Source: Gentiana macrophylla (taxonomy: Eukaryota; Streptophyta; Magnoliopsida; Gentianales; Gentianaceae). From it: a stretch of DNA of 64,000 nucleotides. Made by a program: the position numbers and the translations under genes. Shown piece after piece: positions 45,428-59,879 of this stretch (positions are counted from its first letter, which is position 1; each line of letters starts with the position of its first letter). The DNA lies in contig CM047806.1 of NCBI GenBank assembly GCA_026214975.1, forward strand, positions 104,169,345-104,233,344, in the 5' to 3' direction. Under the pieces are notes generated by a model. That model saw only the letters and a program-made list of their open reading frames with translations. It was not told the DNA's origin and ran no database searches.

Positions 45428-48400
45428 AGATGTTCAATATAAATGGAATGATAGTGAAGTGTGGTAGAAATCGGGTGAAATGAGTAGAATGAGTGAATTG
45501 GGTAGAAATGTGTCCAAAATAATTAGAATATGGATTAAAGAGAAGTGGTATAATTTTCGATAAGTAAACTAGACATATCAACATTTCCACCAGAAAATCA
45601 TCTTTATCCATTTCGTCAATGTTAAAGAGAATTAAATGAAATAGGAGCCAATTACGATTGCTCACTTACGCGACATGTGAACATCTTGTAGATAATGACT
45701 TAATTTATTGTTGATTTATGTTCCATCGTGAGGTTTCTTATCTTTTGGAAGGAAAGCCGTATTCCGGGAGGTAAAAAAGCAACACGTGCGACAGGAACCC
45801 CTACGAGGTAAATTATAACTTGATCGAGCATTTGGGGTTGATAAATGGTTTTTAATTACGATGTTAGGTGATTGGATATCAATGATGTTTATTCAAGTTA
45901 TGTATAATTGTCGAGGATAGTTATTATAGAAATTTAAAAACCGGATTGATTGATTAAGCCAGGTCAAGCCGGATTGAGTAATAACAAGCTGCGGTTTGCT
46001 TGTGATTTTTTATTGTAAAAAGTTAAGCTGTAAAATGAGTTTAGTTTGGAGTTTGCAAGTAATTTTATTCCCATTATGGAAAATGTCGATGGTTGAGTTT
46101 AGCCTTTGATGCGACATACTGCTTTCTCAGAGAAACACGGTTATTGAAATTCAATGGAAAAATAGAATGATAGTAAAGCTGTGGTAGAAATGGTAAAAAG
46201 AGTCGAACTAGGGTGAAATGAGTTGAAAATAGTAGAATATGGATTAAATGGGACTTGTTTTAATTTCAAGTAAACTTATACTAGACACATATCAACATTT
46301 CTGATATAATGTTATGCATTCAAATCGGTGAGGTTGGTCATTAGAGCCAGCTGCGAGGCTCGACATATCACGGTTGTATAAGGCTCATCCTGGCCAGTGT
46401 AATGACTTATTTCATTAAATGCACATTTCATCATGAATTTTATCTCTGGAAGCAGCAGCATCGGGAGGTTTGGAAAGCAAATGAGTGAAATAACCACGTG
46501 AGAGTAAACTATTGCGCGATTGAAAATGATAGTGGTGATAATGATGAGTGTGTTAGATTTGATAGACCGGTTGAGGTCGATCAATAAGTGGTAAAGGTAT
46601 GGAGGAAATTGGATGTTGCAAACCGAAAGGATGATGACTTTATGGATATATGTTTAGTTGAGATCAAGAAAGATGAGGGCGATTGTGAGAAGTGGTGCAA
46701 AATCACAATCTTGTCGAAGAAAGCGAGAATCGAGCATTTGGAGTTGATAAATGTTTTAATTACGATTTTAAGTATATCAATGATGTATATTTAAAGTAAT
46801 TATAGTGTTTAGGATGATTATTATAGAAATTAATAAAAATGGATTAAGCGATTAAATTGGATCGAACGGTTGAAAAATGACAAACTATGGGTTTTATAAT
46901 AGTTTTTATTGTAAAAAAATCGAACCATAAATTGGTATTTCCATTATGAAAAATCGTCGATGGTTGGCGTAGCCTTTGATTTCACGACATGCAAATAACT
47001 TTTCTCTGAACCTACAACTTATGAAATTCAATCTATAAATGAAATGATAGTGATTGTGGTAGAAATCGATTAGAAATGAGTAGAAATGGGTGAAATCGGG
47101 TAGAAATGAGTCCAAAATAGAAGAATATGGATTTAAAAAGGAACTTGGTATAATTTTACGTAAACATACTAGATATATCAACATTTTCACAAAATAAATG
47201 TTATCCATTCAAATCGGTGAGTTGGTCATTAGAGCTTGACTGCTTGAGCTCCATTACGCTTTATATAGACTCATCTTTGACGATATAATGACTTATTTCA
47301 TTAAATGCATATTCCATCATGAGTATTACCATCACTGGAAGGAAATCGAGAATCGGGAGGTTTTGGCAAGCAACGCGCCGCGATAAGGACCACTGCCAGG
47401 TAAATGCATAACGATCGTGCATTTGGGGTTGATAAATGATTTTATTACGATTTTAAGTGATTGAATATCAATGATGTTTATTTAAGTTAATTATAGTGTT
47501 CAGGATAATTATTATAGAAATTAAAAAGCAGGATGAATTGATTCATTGGATCAAACCGGATTGAAAAGTGACAAAGTGCGGTTTTATAATCAGATTTTAT
47601 TATAAACAAATCGAGCTTTGTAAAATCGAGTTTGGTTTCGGTTTAATGAAGTAAATTAGTATTCCCATTATGGAAAATGTTTGATGGTCGAGTTTTAAAT
47701 TTTGATGCGACATGCTAATAGCTTTTCTCAGAATTGCATAGCGCTATAGAAATTCAATCTATAAATGGAATGATAATGAGCGCTAATGGTGAAATCGGGG
47801 ATAAATGAGTAGGCAGACTAAGGTACAAATGGAGTAGAAATTAGTAGAATATGGAGTTAAAAATGGAACTTGTTATAATTTTACGTAAACATACTGAACA
47901 TATCAACATTTTACAAAATAAATGTTATCACATTCAAATCTCGGAGTCGGTCATTAGAAGCCAAGCTGCGGAGACTCTGCTTCATACGGTTGTATAAGGC
48001 TCATCGACCCGTATAATGACTTATTTCATTAAATGCACATTCAATCGTGAATTTTACCATCTTTGGAAGGAGCATGGAATCGGGAGGTTTGGAAAGCAAA
48101 TGGTAAGATAACCCACATGAGGTAAATGTGCTAACGATTGAAAATGATGGTGATGGCGATGAGTGTGTTAGATTTGATAGGCCGGTTGAAGTGGATCAAT
48201 AAGTGGTAAAGGTATGGAGAATCGGATGTTGCAAACCGAAAGGATGATGACTTTATGGATATATGTTGATTGAGATCACAAAAGATGAGGGGCGATTGTG
48301 GGGATGTGGTAGAAATCCACAATCTTGTCGAAGGAAGGTAGAATCGAGCATTTGGTGTTGATAAATGATTTTAATTACGATTTTAAGTGATTGAATATCA

Positions 48401-51400
48401 ATTATGTTTATTTAAAGCGATTATAGTGTTCAAAAGATGATTATTATAGAAATTGAAAAATAGGACTAACTTATTAAGCCCGGATCAAAGCCGGTTTGAA
48501 AAATGACAAACAATGGTTTTATAATATGTTTTTATTGGCAAAAATGAAAGCGTAAAATCCGTTTGGTTTCCGATTATAATGAAGTAAATTAGTATTCCCA
48601 TTATGAAAAGCGTGTGATGGTTGAAGCTTAGCCTTTGATGCTGCGACATGCAAATAACTTTTCTCTGAACATAGGCTTTCTTTATAGAAATTTAATTTAT
48701 AAATGGAATGATAGTGAATTGTGGTAGAAATCTTGTAGAGATGATTAGAAGTGGGTCAAAATCGGGTAGAAATGAGTCAAAATAGTAGAATATGGATTAA
48801 AAAGGAACTTGGTATAATTTTACTTAAACATACTAGACATATCAACATTTCACAAAATAAATGTTATCCAATTCAAATCGCGGTCGGTCATTAGAGCCAA
48901 CTCTGAGCTCAGCTTATCCACGCTTATATGAGGCTCGTCTTGACCGTATATTGACTTATTTCATTAAATGCATATTCCATCATGAGTTTTACCATCTTTG
49001 GAATGGCCGAATCTGGAGGTTTGGCAAGCATCACGTCACGATAAGGATTAAATCACGCTTACTTGATCGAGCATTTGGGGTTGATAAATGATTTTAATTA
49101 TATTTTAAGTGATTGAATATCAAGTATGTTTATTTAAGTTAATTATAGTGTTAAAGGATGATTATTATAGAAATTTAAAAGCTGGATTAATTGATTAAAG
49201 CTGGATCAAATGGATCAAATGAATAATACTGCGGTTTTATAATCGGTTTATATTATTAAAAAATCGCGGCCTTAAATCGGTTTGATTTCGGTTTTAATGA
49301 AGTAAATTGGTATTCCCATTATGGAAAAAATGTCGATGGTGAAGAAACCCACATAGCGTAAATCATGCTAACGTTTGAAAATGATGGTGGTAATGATGAG
49401 TGTGTTAGATTTGATAGACCGGTTGAGGGTGGATCAATAAGTGGTAAGTAAAAGAAGAAAGCATCGGATGTTGAAGAGCGAAAGGATGATGACTTTATGG
49501 ATATATGTTTAGTTGAGATCAAGAAAAATGAGGGCGATTGTGAGAAGTGGTAGAAATCCACTAATCTTGCCGAAGGAAAGGCATAATCGAGCATTTGGGG
49601 TTGATAAATGATTTTAATTACGATTTTAAGTGGTTGAATATCAATGATGTTTATTTAACATAATTATCTTGTTCAAGGATGATTATTATAGAAATTACAA
49701 ATCCGGATGATTAAAGCCGGATCAAACCGGATTGAAAAATGACAAACTACTGAGTTTATAATAGGTTTTTATTGTAATAAAAATCGAACCGTAAAATCCG
49801 TTTGGTTTCGGTTATAATGAAGTAAATTAGTAATCCCGTATGAAAACGTCGATGGTTGAAGCTTAGCTTTTGATCTGCGACATGCAAATAACTTTTCTCA
49901 GACTCCATTCTTATAGAAATTCAATCTATAAAAGAAATGATAGTGGCTTGTGGTAGAAATCGGGTAGAAATGGGTCAAAATCGGGTGAAATGAGTCAAAA
50001 TAGTGGAATGTGGATTAAAAGAACTTGGTATAATTTTACGTAAACATACTAGACATATCAACATTTCACAAAATAAATGTTATCCGTTCAAATCGGCAGG
50101 AGTCGGTCATTTAGAGCCAAGCTCTGAGGCTCCTACTGCTTTGTGTTAGGCTAATCTTTGGCGTATAATGACTTATTTCATTAAATGCATATTCCGTCAT
50201 GAGTTTACCATACTTGAAGGAGAGCCGGAATCGGGAGGTTTGGCGACAACACGTCACGATAAAGAAACCCTGCGAGGTAAATCTATTAACGATCGAGCAT
50301 TTGGGGTTGATAAATGATTTTAATGCACGAATTTACATGAGAGAATATCAATGATGTTTATTTAAGTTAATTATAGTGTTCAAGGATGACTATTATAGAA
50401 ATCTAAAAATCGGATTAATTGATTATCTTTTGGATCAAACCGGTTGGAAATGACAAAGCTGAGTTTATAATCGGTTTTTATTGTCAAAAAATCAGTATAA
50501 ATCTGTTTTGTTTCTGTTTTAATGAAGTAAATTGGTATTCCCGATGGAAACGTCGATGGTTGAGTTTAGCATTTGATCTGCGACATGCTAATAACTTTTT
50601 CTAGACTTGGATCTTATAGAAATTCAATCTATAAATGGAATGATGGTGAAGCGTGGTAGAAATCAGGTAGAAATGAGTCGAAAATAGTGGAATATGGATT
50701 AAAATGGAACTTGTTATAATTTTACGTAAACATACTAGACATATCAACATTTTACAAAATAAATGTTATACATTCAAATCGATGTTAGTCATTAGAGCCA
50801 AGCTAGCTTGAGCTTAAACATGCACGGTTGTATAAGGCTCATCCTAGCCATATAATGATTTCATTTCATTAAATGTATATTCCATCATGAATTTTACCAT
50901 CTTTGGAAGAAAGCGAGAATGGGAGGTTTGGAAAACAAAATAGTAAAGAAACCAGCGTGAGGTAAATCGCTAACGATCGAAAATGATAGTGGTGGCGATG
51001 AGTGTGTTAGATTTGATAGACCGGTTGAGGTGGATCAATAAGTGTTAAAAGTAAAAGAAACAAAAGCATCGGATGTTGAAAACTAAAGGATGATGACTTT
51101 ATGGATATATGTTGATTGAGATCAAGAAAGATGAGGGCGATTGTGAGGAAGTGGTAGAAATCCACAATCTTGTGAAGGAAAGGCAAATCGAGCATTTGAG
51201 GGTGATAAATGATTTTAATTACGATTTTAAGTGATTGAATATCAATGATGTTTATTTAAAGTAATGATAGTGTTCAAGGATGATTATTATAGAAATTGAA
51301 AAATCGGATTAGCGATTAGCTGGATCAAACCGGTTGAAAAATGACAAACTCTGAGTTTAATAATAGGTTTTTATTGTAAAAAAAATTGAGCGTAAAATCC

Positions 51401-51890
51401 GTTTGGTTTCAGGTTATAATGAAGTAAATTGGTATTCCGCACGTGTGAAAAAATGTTTGATGGTTGCGTTTAGCATTTGATCTGCGACATGCAAATAAGC
51501 TTTCTACTGCACCAGTTTACATAGAAATTCAATCTATAGATGGAATGATAGTGAACCATGGTAGAAATCAGGTAGAAATGAGTGGAAATGGGTGGAAATT
51601 GGGTGAAATGAGTCTAAAATAGTAGAATATGGATTAAAAGGAACTTGGTATAATTATACGTAAGCATCTTAGACATATCAAGCGTTTCACAAAATAAATT
51701 GTATCAATTCAAATAATGTGAAGTCGGTCATTAGAAACCAGCTGCATGAGCTCAAAACCTACAGCTTGTATGAGGCTGTCGTCTTGACCAGTATAATGAC
51801 TTATTTAAATTAAATACATATTCCATCATTAGTTTTATCTACTGGAAGAAAAGCTTGGAATCGAGAGGTTTGACAAAGCAGCATCACGAT
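45428..51890. repeat. Tandem array, copy 2 (noisy)
   Basis: The same alternating short/long units as at 1-4735, with about two further units on the left (landmarks near 45567, 46277, 47165, 47885, 48830, 50046, 50733 and 51660). Unit order from 47165 on matches copy 1, including the fused unit. Differences are small indels and word swaps (for example CCGTATGG against CATTATGG) that recur at equivalent sites in different units. Confidence 0.85.
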
Positions 51891-52327
51891 ACATTCCGTT
51901 GGAATAAAAAATATTTCATTACTTCACTAAACAAACATGTCATAGGATTGGAATAGAATTATTATATCATTATTCCTTTCCATTTCTGGCAAACAAACAT
52001 GCCTTTAAGAGGTTAATGATTTGTTATGGGTCAACGTTAAATTCAAACCATATTTACTTTTTGACTAGGAACAAACTATCAAGTTTGCAATTAAATTAAT
52101 TGGTTAGGGGAAAATACTCATGTCACATGAAGTGTGTGACAATTTGTGGGACCTTTGACCAAATAATAAATAGTACAATGGGGATAACGATACATTGTCA
52201 ACAAAATTTCATAGAGAAGCATTCTATTGATTGTAATTTATTTTGTGTGATATATATATCTATATGTGTAATAAATATTATATGATTTTAGTATGCATGT
52301 ATTATATTTGTATCATGCTGATCTATC

Positions 52328-53313
52328 ATTATAGTTCGTTTTATTATTGGCCAATTTCTTAAATATTTATTTTTCACTTTTGGCTGTGTGAGTTTTTCTT
52401 ACATCTGTGAGAATAAAAATAAAGCCCCATAGCATAGCTACACTTTAGTCCCTTGACTTTTGAAACTCTAAAACAACCACTTCTATTTATAAAAAATATG
52501 ATTTATAACACCACTTCTATTCATCTTCACCCTACTCCCTTTTCTGGTCACCGCCGCTGCAAATCAGCTCCCCTCCCCCATCCTCTACGTCCCGTAAATC
52601 ACCTCATCCCCCTCTCTTCCCTCCCATTGTAAATCGCCCTTCTCCCCTCTTCCCTCTCTCTCGCATCCCGCCAGAAAAATTGGTTGTTGGAGATGTGATT
52701 TTATTTTATTTTATTTTTTTTTTTCATTCAGTTTGACCATGCATGCTATTGCACATGATTCTTTTTAATTTAGGCTCTGCATAACCCCCTCCTCCGAGCC
52801 ACCATTGATTCCGGTGAGTCAAGGCTGCAGTGGAAGCTATGATAATAAAAATAATTGTGCATGGTGGAAATTCATCGGCAGGATTGTGGTGAATTTAGGA
52901 GGCTATGAGCCTATGACATAACTACAATTTTTATTATTAATATCATAGTTTCCAATGAATTTAGGGATTGTGGTGAAACTCCCGTCTGTAAATAGAATGA
53001 GATGGGACCTTTCATTGGAGCAGCAGGGGCGGGTTGATGGTGTGGTTTTAGGTTTAGGGTGGCAGGTTGATGGTGGTGGAAAAAACACATGATGATGGGA
53101 AGAAGATGGTGACGGTGCGAAAAAAATGATGTTTTTTTTGTTTTTTTAAAGTAATGGATTAAAAGAGTTTTTAGAAAATTGTGGTGTAAGTAGTAATTAT
53201 TTCATTTTATTGTGGTGTGTGAAGTAGGAAAATAATAAAAATATTTATGTGGTGTCGAAAGTAAATTTTATAGATGCAAAATAATGTGGTATCGAGTAGT
53301 AAAAGCAGTGTCG
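52328..53313. mobile_element. TIR element with ACACC repeats, copy 2
   Basis: Equivalent of 5163-6175. The interior is nearly identical, while both terminal repeats are altered: the GACACC start and GGTGTC end are no longer readable. Confidence 0.5.
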
Positions 53314-54480
53314 ATCAGGAGGCTTCAATCAATAAAACCTCCCTTTTCTTTCATAGAACTTCCAAACAATCCACTCAAAATAACAAAAGAGATTAAAAAG
53401 CGTAGCAGTTTTATCTCGATCTTCGTTATTTGATTATTTTTGGGTAAAAAAATATTGGTGGCAGTGATGTTGATATTGAGCATGCGGCGTCAGTGCTATT
53501 AAAAACGACGTCATTGAAAAGTCGGTGGGTGGCGTTTTAAGTTAATGATGACTTTTATAAAGGAGGCGTCGGTCTTTCTTTGAGGCGGACTTGGTGTCAC
53601 AACAACGAAAATCAGTGCCTGTGGCGTTCACTTTATTAAAAATCATCGTAATCAAAGTAATTTTTATGATCTAGAAAATAATAGTGGAAGTGGCTTTAGA
53701 ACCGTAGGCGCTGTTTCTTCCACCAACGCTTAACATTACTGATACAAAAGAATAAGTGACTATTAAAATAAGTGATTATTAAAATAAGTGTTGTTTGATA
53801 ATCTTTTAGCACATCTTAATTAATTAAGATTTTACGAATTTCTGTGAATAATTATGGAAAATTTTAAGTGGTTGAGGAACAATTTAATCTTGAATTTTTT
53901 GATAAATCTACGTTAGGTAAGTCTGTGCGCCATCCCCTCGCTCCTTTGCTGCCTCACCTACTGTGACCAATCAATCCACGCGTACCAGCCACCAGCGCCC
54001 CTTTCTACCTGCCCGTACCACACACCACGCTTGCACCGCGCTGTGCACCCTGTTTCACTCTCCCCAGTCCCTGCACCCTCCATGCCAGCTGCACCCCGAC
54101 CAAACCACGCCTCGCACCCTGCTCTAACACCACCATCACCGCCACACCACCACACACACCACACCACCACACCACCACCACGCTACGCCCACTGCCTTTG
54201 CTGCACAGCAACCACGCTCGCTTGTAGCCTCTACACCTGGCAACCCCAGCGCGCCACTACACCACGCCCGCGCCAGCCGCGCACACCACCACACCCGACA
54301 CCCACCCACACCCCACCCACCCCGTTTTACCCCCACCAACACCACTACCACACTACCTACCACGCGCTTTGCGCATCTGTGGCTCGCGAATCAAATTACA
54401 ATTTGGATATAATAAGTGTTCTACAAAACGATCTATCAAATTTCGGTAACTTAAAATATTGATTCTTAATTTATTGAAAT
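53314..54480. mobile_element. CACTA-like and MITE-like remnants, copy 2
   Basis: Equivalent of 6176-7489. The C/A tract (about 53920-54385) has G and T introduced (CTCGCTCCTTTGC, GCGCGCC) and is shorter than in copy 1. The frames at 54031-54462 and on the minus strand at 53958-54363 are by-products of this composition, not genes. Confidence 0.5.
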
Positions 54481-54847
54481 TAAAAACTTTTAATTCGAGT
54501 TTTAACAAGCATTTTTCAAAAGCTTAATTTTTTATTATATAAAATTTTAAAATAAAATTAAAAAAAAAAAAAAAAAAGTAACAAATGTGGTCGCGTTTTA
54601 CAACACACGATTTTCACCCAACAGGAGAATGGGAACAAGTTAAACCAGCGACGATACTGGTCAGCGCCGACCTGTCTTTTCATTCTTGACCCCCAAGCAA
54701 AGAATTTATCAACCAAATAAATAGGGAATAAATGAACAATCAATTTCTTCACAGGTTTAAAATTCTACTGTTCATTTGTTCTTTGCTTCCTGTCGCCGGC
54801 AGCTACCACTGAGTCTTAATCGTTTGATTTACCTCTTCTCGCCGGGG

Positions 54848-54877
54848 ATGGAGATGCATCACTGCCTAAAGGACTGA
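54848..54877 (+). promoter_or_regulatory. Short upstream ORF, copy 2
   Basis: Identical nine-codon frame to 7827-7856. Confidence 0.35.
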
Positions 54878-56178
54878 CATAGAGTTTTGTCTTCTCAAAC
54901 AAGGTCCATTTCTTATTTGATGTACTCCTGAAATTAAATTTTAACTGTAAGATACCTGGTTCTGATTGTCTTTGCAGTTTTTGTTTTGTGTTTCGGAAAT
55001 TGAATTGCTGTGATTTGTCTGTTGAAATGAATTTTCCTTTGGTAAGGAAATGTTTGATTTATTGTCCGAATTTTTCGTTTGAATTGTACATTTCTTGCAT
55101 CTGTTTTAGGATTTAATCTGTTAATCCTGAGATGTGTATGTGAATTTATGTACATTCGCAATGATTTCCCCCTTTTTCTACAATCACTTGATTTTCTTTT
55201 TAAGCACCTGTAGTTTTCTGGCCTACCTTCCTTTTTTTTTTTTATCAAGTTGAGAAGGCTTATGAATTATCTGTAGATGGACTCTTATATGTTTAGGGTT
55301 TGAATTTTGTAGCTTGGTCACAAGGGCCAAATAATTGGGCTCTGAATAATGATTTGCCAAGAGCATGATGAATGGTGTTGAATCTAACATATTGGCCTTA
55401 TCTCCTGTACTGTTTTCCGAGCCTTTTGGATGTTTATTTTGTCTGCTTTTGATATTGGGGATACTTTGGAAGATCATGTTCTAGGTTACCCCCTCCCTCA
55501 GGAATTAAAATGCTTATTCTATGCTTGAGTTGACACCTCTTTTCTATGCTGAAGGGGCTTAGGTTTTCTGGAGTTGGTTAGTTTGTAGAAAAAAGAAATA
55601 GGGAAAAACTAGTCGAATATGCAACATGACTCTGGAGGAGAGGCTTGTACAGAGACTGGCACTCTTTCAGAAATTGGTAACTTTTTCTTTTAATTAAATT
55701 CCATATGGTGTATTACCTATCGCCTTTTCTGTTTTGTTGTTGTTTGTATGTTAGGAATCAGTAATAGTTCGATTAGCACGTGCTTTCAGTGGTTGAAGAA
55801 AGGTTAAAATTTACAAGCAATCCACAAAGGCTTTATGAGAATCTTAGCAAGTCTATGCATCTTGTACTTAAGTAGATTCCCTTACTTTTGGTGCTCCTGT
55901 TTCTATTTCTGATTAAGTAATTACAAATGAGTGTTAACACTCACTTTGTCATGATGTTGGATACGTGATTTTAGTAAGCTTAATTAATTTGGCATTCGTG
56001 ATGCTAATTTGAGTCCTGCATTAAATGTTTTTACTGATTAACTTTCCATTTTTGCTCTAACTTGGGTGTTCCAAAAATTATCTTCAAGACATGACTTTTC
56101 AGCTATTTTTCACGGAAGATGTATACTTGGTTTTTAGGTTAACTGTAGTATCTGTACATAGTGTAGCTAGATTAGATA

Positions 56179-59100
56179 ATGGGATTTATGGGGCATGAAG
56201 TAATGGAAGATGGTCATAAGGCTAAGTCACAAATACCAACCAGTAACTATACTTCTTTTACCTTGTTAGGCAAGAGGAAAATATTGAATGGGTGTGTTGA
56301 TATAACCTGTTCCTCTCTGAAGAATTACTCAAACTTCATGAGAAGTGGTCCACCAAAACGCATCCTATTTCATCAAAATGGTGAATGGAATGATTTTCCC
56401 CAGGGTCTTGTGGACTTGGTCAGAGAAGATTTTCTTGCAAAAAAAGCTGTTATTAAAGTGCAGTTTAATGATATTACTGTGATGCTAGACATGTTGTACA
56501 TGGTCCAGGTGGATATGATAAGTTGTACACCAAAACCAATAGCTTGGATTGATGAAGCAGGTAGTTGTTACTTTCCTGAATTAAATTCATTGAATCTTCA
56601 AATGCATCAGCTTTGCCAAAACCAGTTAGATAAAGATACAGTTTCTTGTGGATCGGATTTTAAAGGGGCTCATGAAATAAAATTGCATATTGGGATTGAC
56701 TTAAATGGAAAAATAATTACAATGTGGAGGAATGTGTGGAAGAATCAAGCGTTGGTACTAAGAGGGTTAAGGTAGAAGGAAAAGCTGTGGAAGATGTCCA
56801 CAAATCCTCGGATGCAGATTAAAACTTTGCACCTGTAACAGATGACAAAACACAGAATGGTGCTGAGAACAATAAACACTCACAGTTGGAACCTGCATAT
56901 GCCTGTTTGGATGCAGACACCATTAAGAATATGTTTCACATGGGACTGAAGCCATTCCTTAATGTGAGCATTAATGAAATTACCAAATGTTCAAGTAATG
57001 TGTTGCAGATCGTTTGGAACTATTTGAAAAACAGGTTGAAATAACCAACAAGTGTCGTGAGAACTCGAATGTTCAATATGCTTGGTTCCCTTGTTCAAAG
57101 GATGCAGTATCCTGTATTAATTCCTATGGGCTTTGGCATGGTGGGGCTGGACAAAGGATCAAGTATGGAAATGGAGTTCATCTCAGTGCTGTGAACAGTG
57201 CTTATGCAAGGTACATTTCTTTTGTAAATATACTTTTTGAATTTGATTGTATCATGTCTATGTAGTGTAGAATTGCTGCGAGACAAATTATCAATGGCGT
57301 ACATTAAGGGGCATTCTATGTGAGGACTAGGGTAGAGGCAGATCATTTAGGGCTGCTGTACATAGCCTTGGCTTATATTTCCATTTTGAGCTACTCTTAA
57401 TTGTCCTCATACGCTAAAAGGTGTACTAAAACTACTTTTGTGTTGCCCATTATTTTAAAAGTTGGGAAAGTTCATAATTCTCTGTTTCACATAGATTTAT
57501 TTTTAAAAGCAGTTTCTTGAATTTCATTTTCCTTCTCTCATTTCTTATTTGTTATTCGTTCGTTATTCTCCTTTCAGTGCAAGGGAATATGCTGCCGATG
57601 AAAATGGGTTGCACTATATGGTGTTCTGCCGTGTCATACTGGGAAATGTGGAGGTTTTGCATCCTGGCTCTCAGCAGTGGCATGCCAGCAGTGAACTATT
57701 TGACAGTGGAGTTGATGATCTGCAGAATCACGCTGTTACATTATTTGGCACATGAATGCAAGCACACAGATATTTCCTGAATATGTAGTCAGTTTCAAGA
57801 TTCCTTCTGCTGCTCAAGGTGCTTTTAGAGTAATTTACTTTTGTTAATTGATTTTTGGGGATCTAGTGACATTTAATGCATTACATTTATCCTTTTTATT
57901 CAAAGAATGAAGTTATTACTGTTTTAACTAAATAGTGTTTAAACTTTAAAATGAAGATATGGGTGGAAATTTCCAGCCTCTAGTTTTTCAACGTGATGGC
58001 ACTCTAGTTGCTGTGTTCTCTTTTCAGGTCCTTTTATCATAGTTAATTGCAATTTCCTAGGTTCTAAGAGGAGTTCGTCTATAAGCGCCATTAATTTTGT
58101 AATGGCTCCACAACCTGTAGGTTTATTTTGAAATTTGTGCCTGCCACCTCTCCCCTATCTACCAGTAGGGCATGTGTTTTGACCAGTATGATGTGATTCC
58201 ATTAGCTGATTACATGCCATGGCATGGAGAAGGCCTATGTTTTCAAATCAAACAATGTGTTATGCAATCAATCCTGTCATAGCTAAACATACGAGGACTT
58301 AATCAATAATCGTTCCTTGTTATTTAATCCTGATTATATTTTTGTCTCTTAATGGATTAAATTGATACAAACCACCTTTTATGCACTGTTGAATTGTTAG
58401 GGCATGTACACTATCCATCTCCCAGCAATCCCTTCTTGTTCATCCATACCATGAACATTTACTTTAACCTTAGTTATATGGTGTCAATTACTTATGGATG
58501 TTTTGTCATAGAGTTCCATCTATTGTTTAAATTTCTATATTGTGTATGTTTGTGTTGTTTTTACGCCTGTCACTTTTGTCTAGATGGTGGATAAAAGTAA
58601 CACGTAAGCAGAAAAAGGCACTAGTAGTATTTGCACACTGTGTATGTACATATAAGGAAATGTTATAGCTACTTATTTTGAACACTTCCGACTTGTTTTG
58701 GTTGGTGTTATAGTTTATTACCCAAAACAGCATAATCAATTCACTTTCCCTCTTTTATTCCTATTTACTTCATCAACTGAATTTTTGGGCTTGCTTTGTT
58801 TTGTATGAGAAGTCAACTTGTAAATTATTATTTTTTTGATTATTATGAATATCATAGACTCGGCATTGAGCAAATTTCTATCATTGAAAGAACCCTATCA
58901 GACCTATTCTCTGTGTGTGTGTGTGTGTGTATTTGCAATTGCTACTTACCGTTAAAGGGTTGGTGGAAGGACCATTGTGTATGCAGGTTATTTATGCAAA
59001 TTAAATCGTTTTGTAGGTTCTGAGGGTGGAGCGAGAATAAACTTAATATTTCTGGAGTCATTACTCAGAAACCTCATGGCCAGTTGCAAATTAATAATCC

Positions 59101-59585
59101 CTCATTTCCAAAGGTAATCAACCTTCTTTCCTCTGAACTCTGAAGTAAAGTAATCCCTTGCAGTATTTTTTTTTTTTTTTATATTTAAAACTACATGTAT
59201 TTTAATTTTATTTTTCAAATGTAAGATTACGTTTTCTTTGGATTATCACAGAAAAAGCTTCTGGTTCTTCTGGATCTGGTAGTTGCTCCAAGGCTCCTAC
59301 AAACCCTTCTATGCGCTTTAGTCAGTTGTTTGAAGCTATTAGAGATAAAGTATCTATAGAGGCTATGAATGCAGTTCTGGCGCATTATAATCAATTCGAT
59401 GCATGTAAGTAACCTCGTGTTTTGTAGCTTATATATTATTGAAAGCATCCTCTTATTTACGTTTTCTTTTGGTTAACCTTGATTCTAGGCAGAGGAGAAT
59501 CAGCAGAGAATTGTTTGTTGCCAAGTTGAGAGCAGTTGTGGGTGATCAAGTGCTGAGGTCTACTATTAACATTTTGAATGGCGGG
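56179..59585 (+). pseudogene. RCD1/SRO1-like gene, copy 2, frameshifted and lacking last exon
   Basis: Exon equivalents: 56179-57210, 57578-57818, 59017-59113, 59252-59408 and 59489-59585. The first 178 or so codons equal copy 1. Against copy 1 I see a lost A in the A-run at about 56710, added bases near 56818 and 56833, a lost G near 57010, a lost C near 57728, a lost A near 59030 and a lost base at the start of exon 4. Each changes the frame. The RST-coding exons are altered at the exon 4 end. The final exon and its flanks (168 bp, copy 1 positions 12611-12778) are missing. As written it cannot encode a complete protein. Because differences are mostly single-base indels rather than silent substitutions, consensus error is a real alternative to pseudogenisation, except for the clean 168-bp deletion. 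Confidence 0.75.
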
Positions 59586-59879
59586 GTATGTTGGAATATT
59601 TTAGAATTGAACGATTAATTTCTCCTTTTAAATTTAGACTCTTATCAGATCCTCGCGGCAGGGATTTGCCTTTCTGAACTTATTCTATTTCTGTGCTGTT
59701 TTGGGGAATATTTGGTTGGAACTTAATGGTTGAATGTCTGTTTCTTTATTTTGGATTTGGTTTTATTTATTTGATCTTTTGAGGGTTTATATTCCGTAGA
59801 ACTTAACATGATTTAGAGAGATTTGAATGAAATGCTTGGTAAAATCTACCTTTGAACCACATCGAATTTCAAACGTTTT

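Noticed and set aside
53958..54363. Minus-strand Gly/Val/Trp-rich frames
   Set aside because: By-products of the corrupted C/A tract of copy 2; the equivalent in copy 1 is absent.
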